A stretch of DNA of 64,000 nt from Pseudolabrys sp. Root1462 (GCF_001426945.1 NZ_LMFS01000003.1:745359-809358); one strand, 5' to 3'; numbered from the stretch's first letter, positions 1 through 10,232 are shown. The notes: a model not told the origin generated them from the sequence alone. Program-made: numbers and translations.

Positions 1-1043
1 TTCGCTCCGGGCGTATAGAACGTGCTGGCATCCGGCTCGTTCAGCGACGTATTCGCCTTCCAGCGCTCCACGAGATCCGGATTGGCGAGGATCGGACGGC
101 CGACCGCGATGAGGTCGGCCTTGCCCGCGGCGAGATCGGCTTCGGCGCGCTTGGCGTCATAGCCGCCGGACAGGATCAGCGTGCGCTTGAACTTGTTGCG
201 GAACGTCTGCTTGATCGAGGCCGGAACTTCCGGCGCGCCCTGCGGCGAATGATCGACCAGATGAATGTAGACGAGCCCAACTTCGTTGAGCTTGCCGGCG
301 AGATAGGTGTAGTCCGATTCCATCTCGGGATAGAGCGGCATGTCGTTGAAGACGCCGTACGGCGACAGCCGGATGCCAACCTTGTCCTTGCCGATCGCGG
401 CGGCAGTAGCCTCCGCGACTTCGATGACGAAACGGGCGCGATTTTCGATCGACCCGCCATACTTGTCGGTGCGGATGTTCGAGTTCGGCCGGATGAACTG
501 TTCGAGCAGGTAGCCATTGGCGGCGTGCAGTTCGATGCCGTCGAAGCCCGCGGCAACTGCATTCTTCGCGGCCGTGACAAATTCTTCGCGCGTTGCAGCG
601 AGTTCGGCCTCGGTGAACGCGTGTGGTACGGGCTGATCCTTCATGCCTTCGGCGTCGGTATACATCTGGCCTTGAGCCGCAACGGCGGACGGCGCAACCA
701 GGCGGGCGCCGGCGGGCAAATTGAGCGGATGCGCGATGCGTCCGGTGTGCATCAGTTGCACGAAGATCTTCGCGCCCTTGGCGTGGACGGCATCAGTCAC
801 CTTCTTCCAGCCGGCCACCTGTTCGGCAGAATAGATGCCTGGAATGCGCGCATAACCGAGGCCGTTAGGCGATGGCGAAGTGCCCTCGGTGATGATCAGA
901 CCGACACTGGCGCGCTGCGCGTAGTAGTCGGCCATCAGGTCGTTTGGGACGTTGCCGATAGCGCGGCTCCGCGTCAGCGGTGCCATGACGAGATGGTTTT
1001 GCAGTGTCAGCGGGCCAAGCGTGGCCTTCGAAAAGAGCGACAT
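1..1043 (-). CDS. Old Yellow Enzyme family alkene reductase (partial at window edge)
   Basis: FMN-dependent NAD(P)H:flavin oxidoreductase that would reduce activated C=C bonds of enones, maleimides or nitro compounds in the cytoplasm. The 347 visible codons start MSLFSKATLGPLTL and include the active-site HAANGY (His/Asn that bind the substrate carbonyl, plus the proton-donor Tyr), followed by the family signature YGGSIENRARF. Family members are about 360-370 residues, so only the last few residues lie beyond position 1. The start is the ATG at 1041-1043. It lies 148 bp downstream of the AhpD-like gene on the same strand and may share its transcript. The physiological substrate cannot be told from sequence. 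Confidence 0.9.
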   Translation of the reverse strand, partial: MSLFSKATLGPLTLQNHLVMAPLTRSRAIGNVPNDLMADYYAQRASVGLIITEGTSPSPNGLGYARIPGIYSAEQVAGWKKVTDAVHAKGAKIFVQLMHTGRIAHPLNLPAGARLVAPSAVAAQGQMYTDAEGMKDQPVPHAFTEAELAATREEFVTAAKNAVAAGFDGIELHAANGYLLEQFIRPNSNIRTDKYGGSIENRARFVIEVAEATAAAIGKDKVGIRLSPYGVFNDMPLYPEMESDYTYLAGKLNEVGLVYIHLVDHSPQGAPEVPASIKQTFRNKFKRTLILSGGYDAKRAEADLAAGKADLIAVGRPILANPDLVERWKANTSLNEPDASTFYTPGA

Positions 1044-1191
1044 AGCGTCCTCGAAAGGTTGATTGATGATCCCCGTATCCAACATGGGGACTCGGACGCC
1101 ATGCGCAATGCGCGAAACGACGAGACCAAAGTCGGTTTCAAAACAGTGACTGACGCAGAACCAGTATACCGGGGGCTCGCATTGCGCCTTT

Positions 1192-1554
1192 TCAGGACGT
1201 GCCGCGCGCAACCGCCGGCGGTTTCATCTGCTCAAAAGCCTCGATTGCATGGGTGGCGTACATGACCGCCGGCCCGGCGCCCATGTAGATCGCCATACCG
1301 AGTGTTTCGATCACTTCCTCGCGAGTGGCGCCGTGGTCGAGCGCTGCCTTGACGTGGAAGCCGATGCAGTCGTCGCAGCGGATCGCCACCGAGATGCCAA
1401 GCGCGATCAGTTCCTTGCTCTTGGCGTCGAGGGCCTTCGGCGCCGCCGCGGCCTGCGCCAGGCTGGAAAAGGCTTTCATCACGTCGGGCGTGTCGCCGCG
1501 CAACGTGCGCATCAGTGCCTTGACCTCATTGAGATGATCATTCCACTGCTTCAT
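1192..1554 (-). CDS. Carboxymuconolactone decarboxylase/AhpD-like protein
   Basis: A 120-residue all-helical AhpD-fold protein. It carries the full AhpD active-site pattern E-x11-C-x2-C-x3-H (Glu48, Cys60, Cys63, His67), which points to thiol peroxidase or disulfide-reductase chemistry rather than true carboxymuconolactone decarboxylation. A GGAGG-type ribosome site lies a few bases before the ATG. Upstream is a perfect FNR/FixK-type palindrome (1606-1619), so expression under low oxygen is plausible. Downstream is the ene-reductase gene. The partner protein and the substrate are unknown. Confidence 0.85.
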   Translation of the reverse strand: MKQWNDHLNEVKALMRTLRGDTPDVMKAFSSLAQAAAAPKALDAKSKELIALGISVAIRCDDCIGFHVKAALDHGATREEVIETLGMAIYMGAGPAVMYATHAIEAFEQMKPPAVARGTS

Positions 1555-1605
1555 CGGCCGGTCCTCCGTACGGACGCGACCTTAGTCGCGCAGCGGCGGA
1601 CGCCG

Positions 1606-1619
1606 TTGATCGAGATCAA
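1606..1619 (-). promoter_or_regulatory. FNR/FixK-type binding site
   Basis: The sequence TTGATCGAGATCAA is a perfect match to the FNR/FixK/Crp-family anaerobox TTGAT-N4-ATCAA. Its centre is 58 bp upstream of the AhpD-like start codon. A class II arrangement (box at -41.5) would put transcription start near 1571, leaving a short leader that still contains the GGAGG site. The inference rests on sequence only; the box lies just beyond the end of the hydratase gene, in non-coding DNA. Confidence 0.55.
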
Positions 1620-1625
1620 GAACCT

Positions 1626-2333
1626 TCAGTCGTGCGTGAATGCAACGCGCACGTCGCCGACCGGATCGAGCGCGTGGATAAAGGCCGTATCGTCGGCCTC
1701 CAGCATCTGCGGCGGCGTGATCGAACCGGTGATGATGATGTCGCCGGGCGACAGCATCTCGCCATAGGCGGCGAGGGTGGCCGCGACATGCGCGACGATA
1801 TCGACGACCTTGCCGGTCAATGCTTGCGGATCGGTCGTCGTGTTGATGAGCGCGCCGCGCCGGGTAACACGCGAGGTCAGGCCTTCGATGCTGCCGCCGG
1901 CGCGCGTCGTCTCGCCGATAATCACATGGCGCTGGAAGACGTCGTCCTCGAGGATGACGTCGAGATTGTGCGGCGTCGGCACCGGATCCATATCGGCGAT
2001 TTCTATGGCCGGCATGATCTCCCGGATCGCCGCGCGAACTTCGTCCGCGGACGCGCCCGGCATCGGCGTCGCCGCCATGCGCACTGCAATCTCCGGCTCG
2101 GCGACGGGCCGCACATAGCCCTTCAGCGACACCGTGCCGCCCGACTTGATCTGCGCGCTCTGCATCAGGAAGCCGACGATCGGCGCAGCGATGCCGACCT
2201 TTTGCATCAGCGCGGGCGCGCCGAGCCCGACCTTCCAGCCCAACGGCTTCTCACCGGCGGCAATGCGCGCGCGCCGCTTGGCGAGTTGCTCCGGCATGCC
2301 TTTCTTGATGAGCGGATGCTCCCAGGCTTCCAT
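1626..2333 (-). CDS. 2-keto-4-pentenoate hydratase / fumarylacetoacetase-fold protein
   Basis: 235 residues with the MhpD-like hydratase/decarboxylase layout: an N-terminal region with GWKVGL, a central PEIAVRMA stretch carrying the metal-ligand Glu, and a C-terminal GDIIITGS segment. Relatives hydrate 2-hydroxypenta-2,4-dienoates or decarboxylate oxalocrotonate at the end of aromatic meta-cleavage pathways. No other meta-cleavage gene is nearby, so the real substrate may be another 2-keto acid. It is the third gene of a minus-strand operon after an asparaginase-like gene and a PLP dehydratase, with a 21 bp gap to the latter. Confidence 0.8.
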   Translation of the reverse strand: MEAWEHPLIKKGMPEQLAKRRARIAAGEKPLGWKVGLGAPALMQKVGIAAPIVGFLMQSAQIKSGGTVSLKGYVRPVAEPEIAVRMAATPMPGASADEVRAAIREIMPAIEIADMDPVPTPHNLDVILEDDVFQRHVIIGETTRAGGSIEGLTSRVTRRGALINTTTDPQALTGKVVDIVAHVAATLAAYGEMLSPGDIIITGSITPPQMLEADDTAFIHALDPVGDVRVAFTHD

Positions 2334-2354
2334 CGGCGCTTCTCCCTTGAAATG

Positions 2355-3332
2355 TCAGCCGGCTTTCGGCGCGTCGCCGGCCAGCACCTTGGCATAGAGC
2401 GGCAGATCGACATTGCCGCCGGACAGGATGATGCCGACTTTCTTACCGCGCATCCTGTGCTTTTCCTGGATCAGCGCGGCGAGTGCCGCAGCGCCGGCGC
2501 CCTCGGCGAGATTGTGGGTGTCGGAATAGAGAATGCGCATCGCCGCGGCGATCTCGTCATCGGAGACCGCGACGATACGGCTCGCGCCCTCCGCATAAAT
2601 GTCGAACGCTTCCTGCACCGGCACGCGCACCGCCATGCCATCGGCGATGGTGTTGGCAGAATTGGTCTCGATCAGCTTGCCGGCTTCGAACGACAGCTTG
2701 GCGCCGGCGGCTTCGGTCGAGACCACGCCGACGACTTCGGTGGCAAGGCCGAGCGCATCGCGCACCGCGATGACGCCGCAGATGCCGGAGCCGCAGCCGA
2801 TCGGCACATAGACAGTGTCGAGATCGCGCGCCGCGCCGAACAGTTCGAGCGCATAGGTGGCGACGCCGCGCAGCAGTTCGCGGTGGAACGGCGGCACGCA
2901 AAACAGGCCCTCGACCTCGGCCAGGCGCATGGCCTCGATACGGGCCTCGTCGAAGTCGCTGCCGAATTCGATCAGATCGGCGCCGAACGCGCGCATCGCC
3001 GCATTTTTCTCGACCGAATTGCCGAACGGCACCAGGATCTTGGCCTTCAGCCCCGCCGCGGTGGCGGCGCGGGCCTGGCTCTGGCCGTGATTGCCGCGCG
3101 TCGCGGTGACGATCCCCGGCGTGCCGGGATGCGTCCGCTTGAGCCAGTCCATGAAGGTGATGCCGCCGCGCACCTTGAAAGCGCCGGTCGGCGTGTGATT
3201 CTCGTGCTTGACCCAGACGGTTGAGCCGGTGCGTTCGCCAAGCAGCGGCCAGACATATTGCGGCGTCGCCTGCATCTGCCGGTAGATCAGGCGTGCCGCG
3301 TCTTCGATGTCGTCGATGCCGAACAGAGCCAC
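2355..3332 (-). CDS. Threonine/serine dehydratase-like PLP enzyme
   Basis: Fold-type II PLP enzyme of 325 residues. The Schiff-base lysine is Lys53 in PTGAFKVRGG, the phosphate-binding glycine loop is GCGSGICG, and a C-terminal SGGNVD matches the catabolic threonine deaminase/hydroxyaspartate dehydratase group. It lacks the ACT regulatory domain of biosynthetic IlvA, so a catabolic role is likely: deamination of a hydroxy-amino acid to a 2-keto acid plus ammonia. It sits 16 bp after the asparaginase-like gene, which suggests a joint amino-acid catabolic function. Substrate choice among Thr, Ser and 3-hydroxyaspartate is open. Confidence 0.85.
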   Translation of the reverse strand: MALFGIDDIEDAARLIYRQMQATPQYVWPLLGERTGSTVWVKHENHTPTGAFKVRGGITFMDWLKRTHPGTPGIVTATRGNHGQSQARAATAAGLKAKILVPFGNSVEKNAAMRAFGADLIEFGSDFDEARIEAMRLAEVEGLFCVPPFHRELLRGVATYALELFGAARDLDTVYVPIGCGSGICGVIAVRDALGLATEVVGVVSTEAAGAKLSFEAGKLIETNSANTIADGMAVRVPVQEAFDIYAEGASRIVAVSDDEIAAAMRILYSDTHNLAEGAGAAALAALIQEKHRMRGKKVGIILSGGNVDLPLYAKVLAGDAPKAG

Positions 3333-3348
3333 GTCCAGATGCCTTCAC

Positions 3349-3897
3349 TCACAAGCGGCGGAAGCTGCCGTCGACATTCTTGACGACCTGGTCCCAGGGG
3401 GCAACCAGACCATTCATGGCGACATAGACGCCGGCCGGCGCGATCAGCGCCGCGCCGATGGCAAGGCCGAGATTGAAGTCGGTGTCCGAGTCGCGCAGCA
3501 CCGCCGGCTGCGCCGCGCCGGTCAGCACGATGGTCTTGTTCAGCTTGCGCGCGGCGATGGTCTGAGCGGTGTTCGGCGTGGTCGCGACCTGACCGGTCGC
3601 CGGGTCGATGCGCCGCGTCATGGTGTCGGTGCCGTGGGTCACGACGATGCGGCTCTGCGTCGCCGTGGCGCAGCGGTTGGCGATGATGTCGCGCTGCGCA
3701 TCCGTGATCCGGGTCGAGTCCTCGGCGAACAGCCACTCGCAGGCGATGCTGTCCGGATCGATGCGGCCGCGCTTGAGAATCTCGGTGACGGCCGATTCCT
3801 GCCCGGGCGGGAAGGTGAACTCCGTCACCCACTGGCCCTCCGGATAGCGCTTGTCGAAGGTGCCGCCGGTGGTGAGAATCAGCAGGTCCTTGGCCAT
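3349..3897 (-). CDS. Single-domain asparaginase-like protein
   Basis: 182 residues matching only the N-terminal domain of type I/II L-asparaginases. The two catalytic motifs are present: TTGGTFDK (nucleophilic Thr) near residue 10 and THGTDTM (second Thr-Asp pair) near residue 87. Classical asparaginases are about 330 residues and complete their active site with a C-terminal domain, which is absent here. The ORF ends cleanly with a stop and has a close downstream partner, so this looks like a genuine short subfamily rather than a broken gene. It is first in the minus-strand operon with the PLP dehydratase and hydratase. Confidence 0.8.
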   Translation of the reverse strand: MAKDLLILTTGGTFDKRYPEGQWVTEFTFPPGQESAVTEILKRGRIDPDSIACEWLFAEDSTRITDAQRDIIANRCATATQSRIVVTHGTDTMTRRIDPATGQVATTPNTAQTIAARKLNKTIVLTGAAQPAVLRDSDTDFNLGLAIGAALIAPAGVYVAMNGLVAPWDQVVKNVDGSFRRL

Positions 3898-3908
3898 GGC
3901 GCCCTATA

Positions 3909-3952
3909 GCGTTTTCCAGCGAAGTGGATGCCGGTTCGCGTGACGAAAACGC
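3909..3952. repeat. Palindromic intergenic repeat (Bradyrhizobiaceae-type)
   Basis: The element is framed by GCGTTTTC (3909-3916) and its reverse complement GAAAACGC (3945-3952), with an internal GCGAAGTGGATGCCGGTTCG section. Many copies of this type of element are known between genes in Bradyrhizobium and relatives. Here it fills the gap between the IalB-like gene and the asparaginase operon. Confidence 0.65.
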
Positions 3953-3961
3953 GTCGAAAGA

Positions 3962-4534
3962 TCAAGGCAGCTTGTCGTAGCCTTCGCCGAAGCCGGCGAG
4001 CGACATCGGGAAGCCGATGCCTTCCTCGGGCGTCTGATAGATGATGAAGGTCGCGGTCTTGGCGGTCCTCAGCTTCTTCAGCAGTTCGTCGTCCATCACC
4101 ACCTCGGCGATGCAGCCATTGGGCAGGCAGCGCACGAAGCCGGCACGGCCGATATCGGCATTGTCGATCTTGAGGCCGAGGCCGGAGGGCAGGAGCACAC
4201 CGAGCGGCGCTACGACGCGCATCAATTTGCTCTTCTGATCGGCGGTTTTGAGCACGATTACCGTCAGGCCGACATTGGCGCGATCCTCGGCGGTGACGCT
4301 CTGGATCAGCGCGCACTGCTCGGATTTGGCGCCGGGCGGCGTGTCGCAGCGAATCTGCCAGTCCTTATGAACGGACTTGACCGCGCCCTGGGCGAGGGCG
4401 GGGCCGGCGCCAGCCATGGCGAGCGCAAAAGCGAGCGCCGTGGCGAGGAAAATTCCACTGATACCACGCCGAACGGTCGGGCAGTTGCCGCCAGGGACCC
4501 GGTCCGCCTGCCAGCGGTGCCTGAAATTGCTCAT
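3962..4534 (-). CDS. Invasion-associated locus B (IalB) family secreted protein
   Basis: 190-residue exported protein. It has an unusually long basic N-region, a hydrophobic signal segment (about residues 27-48) and an AxA-like cleavage site around GPALAQG. The mature part opens with the family pattern of a Trp-containing strand followed by RCDTPPGAKSEQCAL, with cysteines likely to pair, and a second CLPNGCIAEV segment. IalB was named in Bartonella, but homologues are widespread in free-living Rhizobiales, where their role is unknown. A shorter start downstream of the basic N-region cannot be excluded. It is divergent from coxB. Confidence 0.85.
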   Translation of the reverse strand: MSNFRHRWQADRVPGGNCPTVRRGISGIFLATALAFALAMAGAGPALAQGAVKSVHKDWQIRCDTPPGAKSEQCALIQSVTAEDRANVGLTVIVLKTADQKSKLMRVVAPLGVLLPSGLGLKIDNADIGRAGFVRCLPNGCIAEVVMDDELLKKLRTAKTATFIIYQTPEEGIGFPMSLAGFGEGYDKLP

Positions 4535-4975
4535 CGTTCAATCCTTTAGTGCAAACCTGTCGCGGCCGCCGGGAGCAACCGGTGTTCCGAATCACCAGCC
4601 CGCGGCCATTGTAGACGGTCGATTCCAGTCATGCCTGCCACGCGCCGGCGTGTGGCCCGGGACGGCGAGGTAAACCGGCCGTATTCGCCCTCCGTGAACG
4701 CCTTTGCCTTGGCGGAAATACGGCATTCTGCAAGGGTTTGAGGATAAGCCTTCTATCGCAGAAGTGTTCTAATGAGGCGGATTGCGGCTGGCACGGAATT
4801 GTGGTTTGAGAAGCCGGGGTACCCCCCGGCTCACTGCATAGCAAAACCGGCCACGCCCGTGGCCCCAAATGCCGTGAGGGCTGCCGTCCGTCCGAAAACG
4901 AGCGAGCGGCGACCAGGGGGCCAAAGAAGGGGCCTGCGCAAGGGCCGTTTTTCTCGTCGAGGAGCGCATAAGAAA
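4535..4975. other. Intergenic region with structured coxB leader
   Basis: This 441 bp stretch between the divergent IalB-like gene and coxB has no convincing ORF. Its coxB-proximal half contains a perfect 8-bp hairpin with a TACC loop (4812-4831), a second 6-bp stem GGCCAC/GTGGCC (4849-4864), and a weak GGCC stem followed by five T residues (4931-4952). The coxB ribosome site (GAGGAG, about 4959-4964) follows. No clear -35/-10 pair was found by eye. Confidence 0.5.
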
Positions 4976-5824
4976 ATGCTGGTGCTCAAGCGGTTGATCG
5001 CTTTCCTGGCCTCAAGCATGGCTATTCTCTTTGCTGGTACCGCTTTCGCGGCCACCGGCCAGCCGCACCCGTGGGAAGTTGGCCTTCAGGCCGCCGCCAC
5101 TCCGGTGATGGAAGACGTCGTCTGGTTCCACAACTTCCTGCTCTGGGTCATCGCGATCATCGTCGTGTTCGTCCTGGCGCTGCTCGTCATCATCATCCTG
5201 AAGTTCAACGCCAAGTCGAACCCGGTACCCTCGCGCACCACGCACAACACCATGATCGAAGTGGTCTGGACCGTGGTTCCGGTCCTCATCCTGGTGGCGA
5301 TCGCCGTGCCGTCGTTCCGCCTGCTGTTCTACCAGCTCAAGGTGCCGGCGGCCGAAGTGACCGTGAAGGCCACCGGCAAGCAGTGGTTCTGGACCTACAC
5401 CTACCCGGACGCCAAGATCGAGTTCGACTCGCTGATGAAGCAGGCCAAGGACCTCAAGGGCGATGAGCCGCGCCTGCTGGCCGTCGACAACACCATGGTC
5501 GTGCCAGTCAACAAGGTGGTCCGCGTCATCACCACCGGGGCCGACGTCATCCACTCCTGGGCCGTTCCGTCCTTCGGCGTGAAGATCGACGCCATTCCGG
5601 GCCGCCTCAATGAAACCTGGTTCAAGGCCGAGCGCGAAGGCATGTACTACGGCCAGTGCTCGCAGCTCTGCGGCCGCGATCACGCCTTCATGCCGATTGC
5701 CGTCCAGGTCATGAACGAGAAGGACTATGCGGCCTGGCTCGAGGCCGCGAAGAAGAAATTTGCCACCAGCGACGACGCGCCGAAAAACGCCGTCGCCGCG
5801 GTGGAGTCCGCCGGCGCGCAGTGA
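4976..5824 (+). CDS. coxB: Cytochrome c oxidase subunit II
   Basis: 282-residue CuA-bearing subunit of the aa3-type terminal oxidase; it accepts electrons from cytochrome c on the periplasmic side. An N-terminal signal-like segment (residues 1-25) is followed by two transmembrane helices (about 48-70 and 88-110) and a cupredoxin domain. The CuA ligand motif C-x3-C-x3-H-x2-M is intact (Cys228, Cys232, His236, Met239), and the aromatic patch GKQWFWTY is present. The reading frame is open further upstream, but ATG 4976 with GAGGAG 12 bases before it gives the expected signal sequence. It opens the oxidase operon. Confidence 0.96.
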   Translation: MLVLKRLIAFLASSMAILFAGTAFAATGQPHPWEVGLQAAATPVMEDVVWFHNFLLWVIAIIVVFVLALLVIIILKFNAKSNPVPSRTTHNTMIEVVWTVVPVLILVAIAVPSFRLLFYQLKVPAAEVTVKATGKQWFWTYTYPDAKIEFDSLMKQAKDLKGDEPRLLAVDNTMVVPVNKVVRVITTGADVIHSWAVPSFGVKIDAIPGRLNETWFKAEREGMYYGQCSQLCGRDHAFMPIAVQVMNEKDYAAWLEAAKKKFATSDDAPKNAVAAVESAGAQ

Positions 5825-5887
5825 CACATAGCGGAATCGCAATATAATCCGCGGGCGACAATGGAAATCAGGGTCGAAGGAATCTGA

Positions 5888-7504
<1,617 letters not shown>

Positions 7505-7534
7505 TGCGCGGATTGAGAAGGGCGTAAACGAGCA

Positions 7535-8515
7535 ATGTCGCTCATCAGCGAAGGCGCAAATGTCGGCCCCGGCGGGGCGCGGCTCATCCAACCGACAGGT
7601 TATGAGCCGGGCCTCTACGAGCCGAGCAACGCCGAGGTGGGCGATTACATCGCGCTGCTGAAGCCGCGAGTCATGTCGCTCGTGGTGTTCACGGCGCTGG
7701 TCGGTCTCGCCGTCGCTCCCGGATCGATCCATCCGTTCGAGGCCTTCACCGCGCTGCTGTGCATCGCGGTCGGCGCGGGCGCTTCCGGCGCGCTGAACAT
7801 GTGGTTCGACGCCGACATCGACGCGTTGATGACGCGCACCCAGCGTCGTCCGGTGCCGTCGGGACGCGTGCGTCCTGGCGAGGCGCTCGGCTTCGGCCTG
7901 ACGCTGTCGGTGTTCGCCGTCGTCGTGCTCGGACTGATGGTCAACCTGCTGTCGGCGGCGCTGCTCGCCTTCACCATCTTCTTCTACGCCGTCATCTACA
8001 CGATGTGGCTGAAGCGCTCGACGCCGCAGAACATCGTCATCGGCGGCGCCGCCGGCGCCTTTCCGCCGATGATCGGCTGGGCCGCCGTCACCGGCTCGGT
8101 ATCGCTCGAGTCGCTGCTGCTCTTCGCCATCATCTTCTTCTGGACGCCGCCGCACTTCTGGGCGCTGGCGATCTACAAGAAGAGCGACTATGGCCGCGCC
8201 GGCGTGCCAATGCTGCCGAATGTCGCCGGCGACGCCCATACCCGCCTGCAGATCCTGCTCTATACGCTGATCCTCGTTCCGCTCGGCGTGGCGCCATGGC
8301 TGCTCGGCTACACCAGCGTCCTCTACGGCGCTGTGGCGCTGGCAATGGGCGCCGGTATGGTGCTGCTCGCTGTCCAGGTCTATCGCGAAGCCTCGCCGGC
8401 CGACCGGGCGTGCCGGCATCTCTTCGCCTTCTCGATCCTCTACTTGTTTCTGCTCTACGCGGTGCTGCTGGTTGATCGCGGCTGGGGCGGGCTCATCGCT
8501 AGGGTGGCCGCGTGA
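7535..8515 (+). CDS. ctaB: Protoheme IX farnesyltransferase (heme O synthase)
   Basis: 326-residue polytopic UbiA-family prenyltransferase that adds a farnesyl group to heme B, the first step to heme A of the aa3 oxidase. The Asp-rich prenyl-diphosphate site [20 protein letters not shown] (N-x3-D-x3-D) is intact, followed by about nine membrane helices. A 25-residue polar N-terminal extension precedes the first helix. It is 30 bp after coxA and its stop overlaps the next start (GTGA). Confidence 0.95.
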   Translation: MSLISEGANVGPGGARLIQPTGYEPGLYEPSNAEVGDYIALLKPRVMSLVVFTALVGLAVAPGSIHPFEAFTALLCIAVGAGASGALNMWFDADIDALMTRTQRRPVPSGRVRPGEALGFGLTLSVFAVVVLGLMVNLLSAALLAFTIFFYAVIYTMWLKRSTPQNIVIGGAAGAFPPMIGWAAVTGSVSLESLLLFAIIFFWTPPHFWALAIYKKSDYGRAGVPMLPNVAGDAHTRLQILLYTLILVPLGVAPWLLGYTSVLYGAVALAMGAGMVLLAVQVYREASPADRACRHLFAFSILYLFLLYAVLLVDRGWGGLIARVAA

Positions 8516-8709
8516 GTGCGGAGATGACCATGGATGACAAACAGGATCGCGAGAGCCCAAATCTGGGCGGCATCGTCCTCACCGACGCGCAGAAGCGGGC
8601 TCAGCGCTCGCGTTCGATCGCGATCGCCCTGGCGCTTGCCGCGCTTGTCATCCTGTTCTTCATCATGACCCTGGTGAAGGGTCCGGCCGTTCTGGTGCGA
8701 CCGATATGA
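8512..8709 (+). CDS. coxF: CoxF-like small membrane protein of the oxidase operon
   Basis: 65 residues with a polar N-terminus and one transmembrane helix (about residues 34-54), at the place where rhizobial oxidase operons carry the small gene called coxF. The GTG at 8512 overlaps the ctaB stop and the TGA at its end overlaps the ctaG start; in-frame ATGs at 8524 and 8530 are alternatives. The role is probably in assembly or stability of the aa3 oxidase, judged only from position. Confidence 0.75.
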   Translation: MSAEMTMDDKQDRESPNLGGIVLTDAQKRAQRSRSIAIALALAALVILFFIMTLVKGPAVLVRPI

Positions 8710-9314
8710 CGGACACGAAGAACACCGCGCCCGCTCCGCGCAAGGTCAAGCGCGACACCATCATTGCCGCGACCTGCGGCGTCGTCGTCGCCGGCATGGT
8801 CGGCGCCGCCTTCGCCTCGGTGCCGCTCTACAACTGGTTCTGCCGCACCACTGGCTTTGGCGGGACCACCCAGGTGTCCGAGGCCGCGCCGGGCCAGGTC
8901 CTCGACCGCACCCTGACCGTCCGTTTCGATTCGAACGTCGCGCCCGGCCTGCCGTGGCGCTTCGTGCCGGAGCAGAACACGGTCCAGGTGCGCATCGGCG
9001 AGGTCAAGACCGTCTATTACAAGGTCATCAACATGGCCGCGCGCGAGATCACCGCGCAGGCGGGCTACAACGTGACGCCGCCGACCGTCGGGCTCTACTT
9101 TCACAAGATCAACTGCTTCTGTTTCACCGAGCAGACCATGAAGCCCGGCGAAACGCGTGACATGGCGGTGGTGTTCTATGTCGATCCTTCGCTCGTGAAG
9201 GATTCGGACCAGGACCCGCTGAACACCATCACTCTTTCCTATACCTTCTTCCCCGTGGACGCGCCGCAGAAGCCGGTAGCGGATGCGGAACCGAAGACAT
9301 CGAAAAAGCTGTAA
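8706..9314 (+). CDS. ctaG: Cytochrome c oxidase assembly protein CtaG/Cox11
   Basis: 202-residue copper chaperone that delivers copper to CuB of subunit I. It has one N-terminal membrane anchor (about residues 18-40) and a periplasmic immunoglobulin-like domain with the copper-binding CFCF motif in INCFCFTEQ. The [12 protein letters not shown] segment after the anchor is a Cox11 signature. It overlaps coxF by 4 bp (ATGA), indicating translational coupling. Confidence 0.95.
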   Translation: MTDTKNTAPAPRKVKRDTIIAATCGVVVAGMVGAAFASVPLYNWFCRTTGFGGTTQVSEAAPGQVLDRTLTVRFDSNVAPGLPWRFVPEQNTVQVRIGEVKTVYYKVINMAAREITAQAGYNVTPPTVGLYFHKINCFCFTEQTMKPGETRDMAVVFYVDPSLVKDSDQDPLNTITLSYTFFPVDAPQKPVADAEPKTSKKL

Positions 9315-9326
9315 CTGGAACTGGGG

Positions 9327-9342
9327 GGCGCCTCGGCGCCCG
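9327..9342 (+). other. Hairpin between ctaG and ctaE
   Basis: A perfect 6-bp GC stem GGGCGC/GCGCCC with a CTCG loop lies 12 bp after the ctaG stop and 32 bp before ctaE. It has no T-tract, so it is more likely an mRNA processing or stability element than a terminator. Confidence 0.4.
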
Positions 9343-9374
9343 TTGCAAACCGACCGACTCGAACGGAGACGATA

Positions 9375-10232
9375 ATGGCCGAGGCACACGCAAAGCATCA
9401 CGACTACCACCTGGTCGATCCGAGCCCGTGGCCGGCGGTCGGCTCGGTCGCCGCCTTCGTGATGGCGTTCGGCGCCGTCAGCTGGATGCACCACCTGTAT
9501 TCCGCGGCGCCGCTGGTGTTCGGCCTCGGCGTGCTGCTGGTGCTCTACACCTTCGTCGGCTGGTGGCGTGACGTGATCCGTGAGGCGGAGTTTGGTGGCT
9601 TCCACACCCGCGTCGTGCAGATCTCGCACCGCTACGGCATGATCCTGTTCATTGCCTCCGAGGTGATGTTCTTCGTCGCCTGGTTCTGGGCCTACTTCAA
9701 CACCGCGCTGTTCCCCGGCGAGGCGCATGAAGTCGCCCGCGTCGCCTTCACCGGCGGCGTCTGGCCGCCTAAGGGCATCGAGACCTTCGACCCGTGGCAC
9801 CTGCCTCTCCTCAACACGCTGATCCTGCTGACCTCGGGCACCACGGTGACCTGGGCGCACCACGCGCTGCTGGAGAACGATCGGCAGGGTCTGAAGTGGG
9901 GTTTGATCCTCACCATCGGCCTCGGCATGATTTTCACTTGCGTGCAGGCCTTCGAATACTCGCACGCCGCCTTCGCCTTCAGCGGCAACATGTACGGCGC
10001 CGCCTTCTTCATGGCGACCGGCTTCCATGGCGCGCATGTCATCATCGGCACGATCTTCCTGATCGTCTGCCTGGTGCGCACGCTCCGCGGTCACTTCACG
10101 CCGACCCAGCACCTCGGCTTCGAATTCGCCGCCTGGTACTGGCACTTCGTCGACGTGGTCTGGCTGTTCCTGTTCGCCTGCATCTATGTGTGGGGCTCGG
10201 GTGCCGAACACGCCGCCGCGGCCGCGCACTAA
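9375..10232 (+). CDS. ctaE: Cytochrome c oxidase subunit III
   Basis: 285-residue integral membrane subunit of the aa3 oxidase with seven helices. Typical family stretches are visible: FHTRVVQ, the helix with [12 protein letters not shown] carrying conserved acidic and aromatic residues, [12 protein letters not shown], and the C-terminal [11 protein letters not shown]. It stabilises subunit I and the proton-uptake path. The start ATG 9375 is preceded by GGAGA. A strong hairpin with a T-tract follows at 10257-10281. Confidence 0.96.
   Translation: MAEAHAKHHDYHLVDPSPWPAVGSVAAFVMAFGAVSWMHHLYSAAPLVFGLGVLLVLYTFVGWWRDVIREAEFGGFHTRVVQISHRYGMILFIASEVMFFVAWFWAYFNTALFPGEAHEVARVAFTGGVWPPKGIETFDPWHLPLLNTLILLTSGTTVTWAHHALLENDRQGLKWGLILTIGLGMIFTCVQAFEYSHAAFAFSGNMYGAAFFMATGFHGAHVIIGTIFLIVCLVRTLRGHFTPTQHLGFEFAAWYWHFVDVVWLFLFACIYVWGSGAEHAAAAAH

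Noticed and set aside
1069-1089. Hairpin with TCCCC/GGGGA arms upstream of the Old Yellow Enzyme gene
   Set aside because: Five-base stem with a long loop is too weak to call as a regulatory structure.
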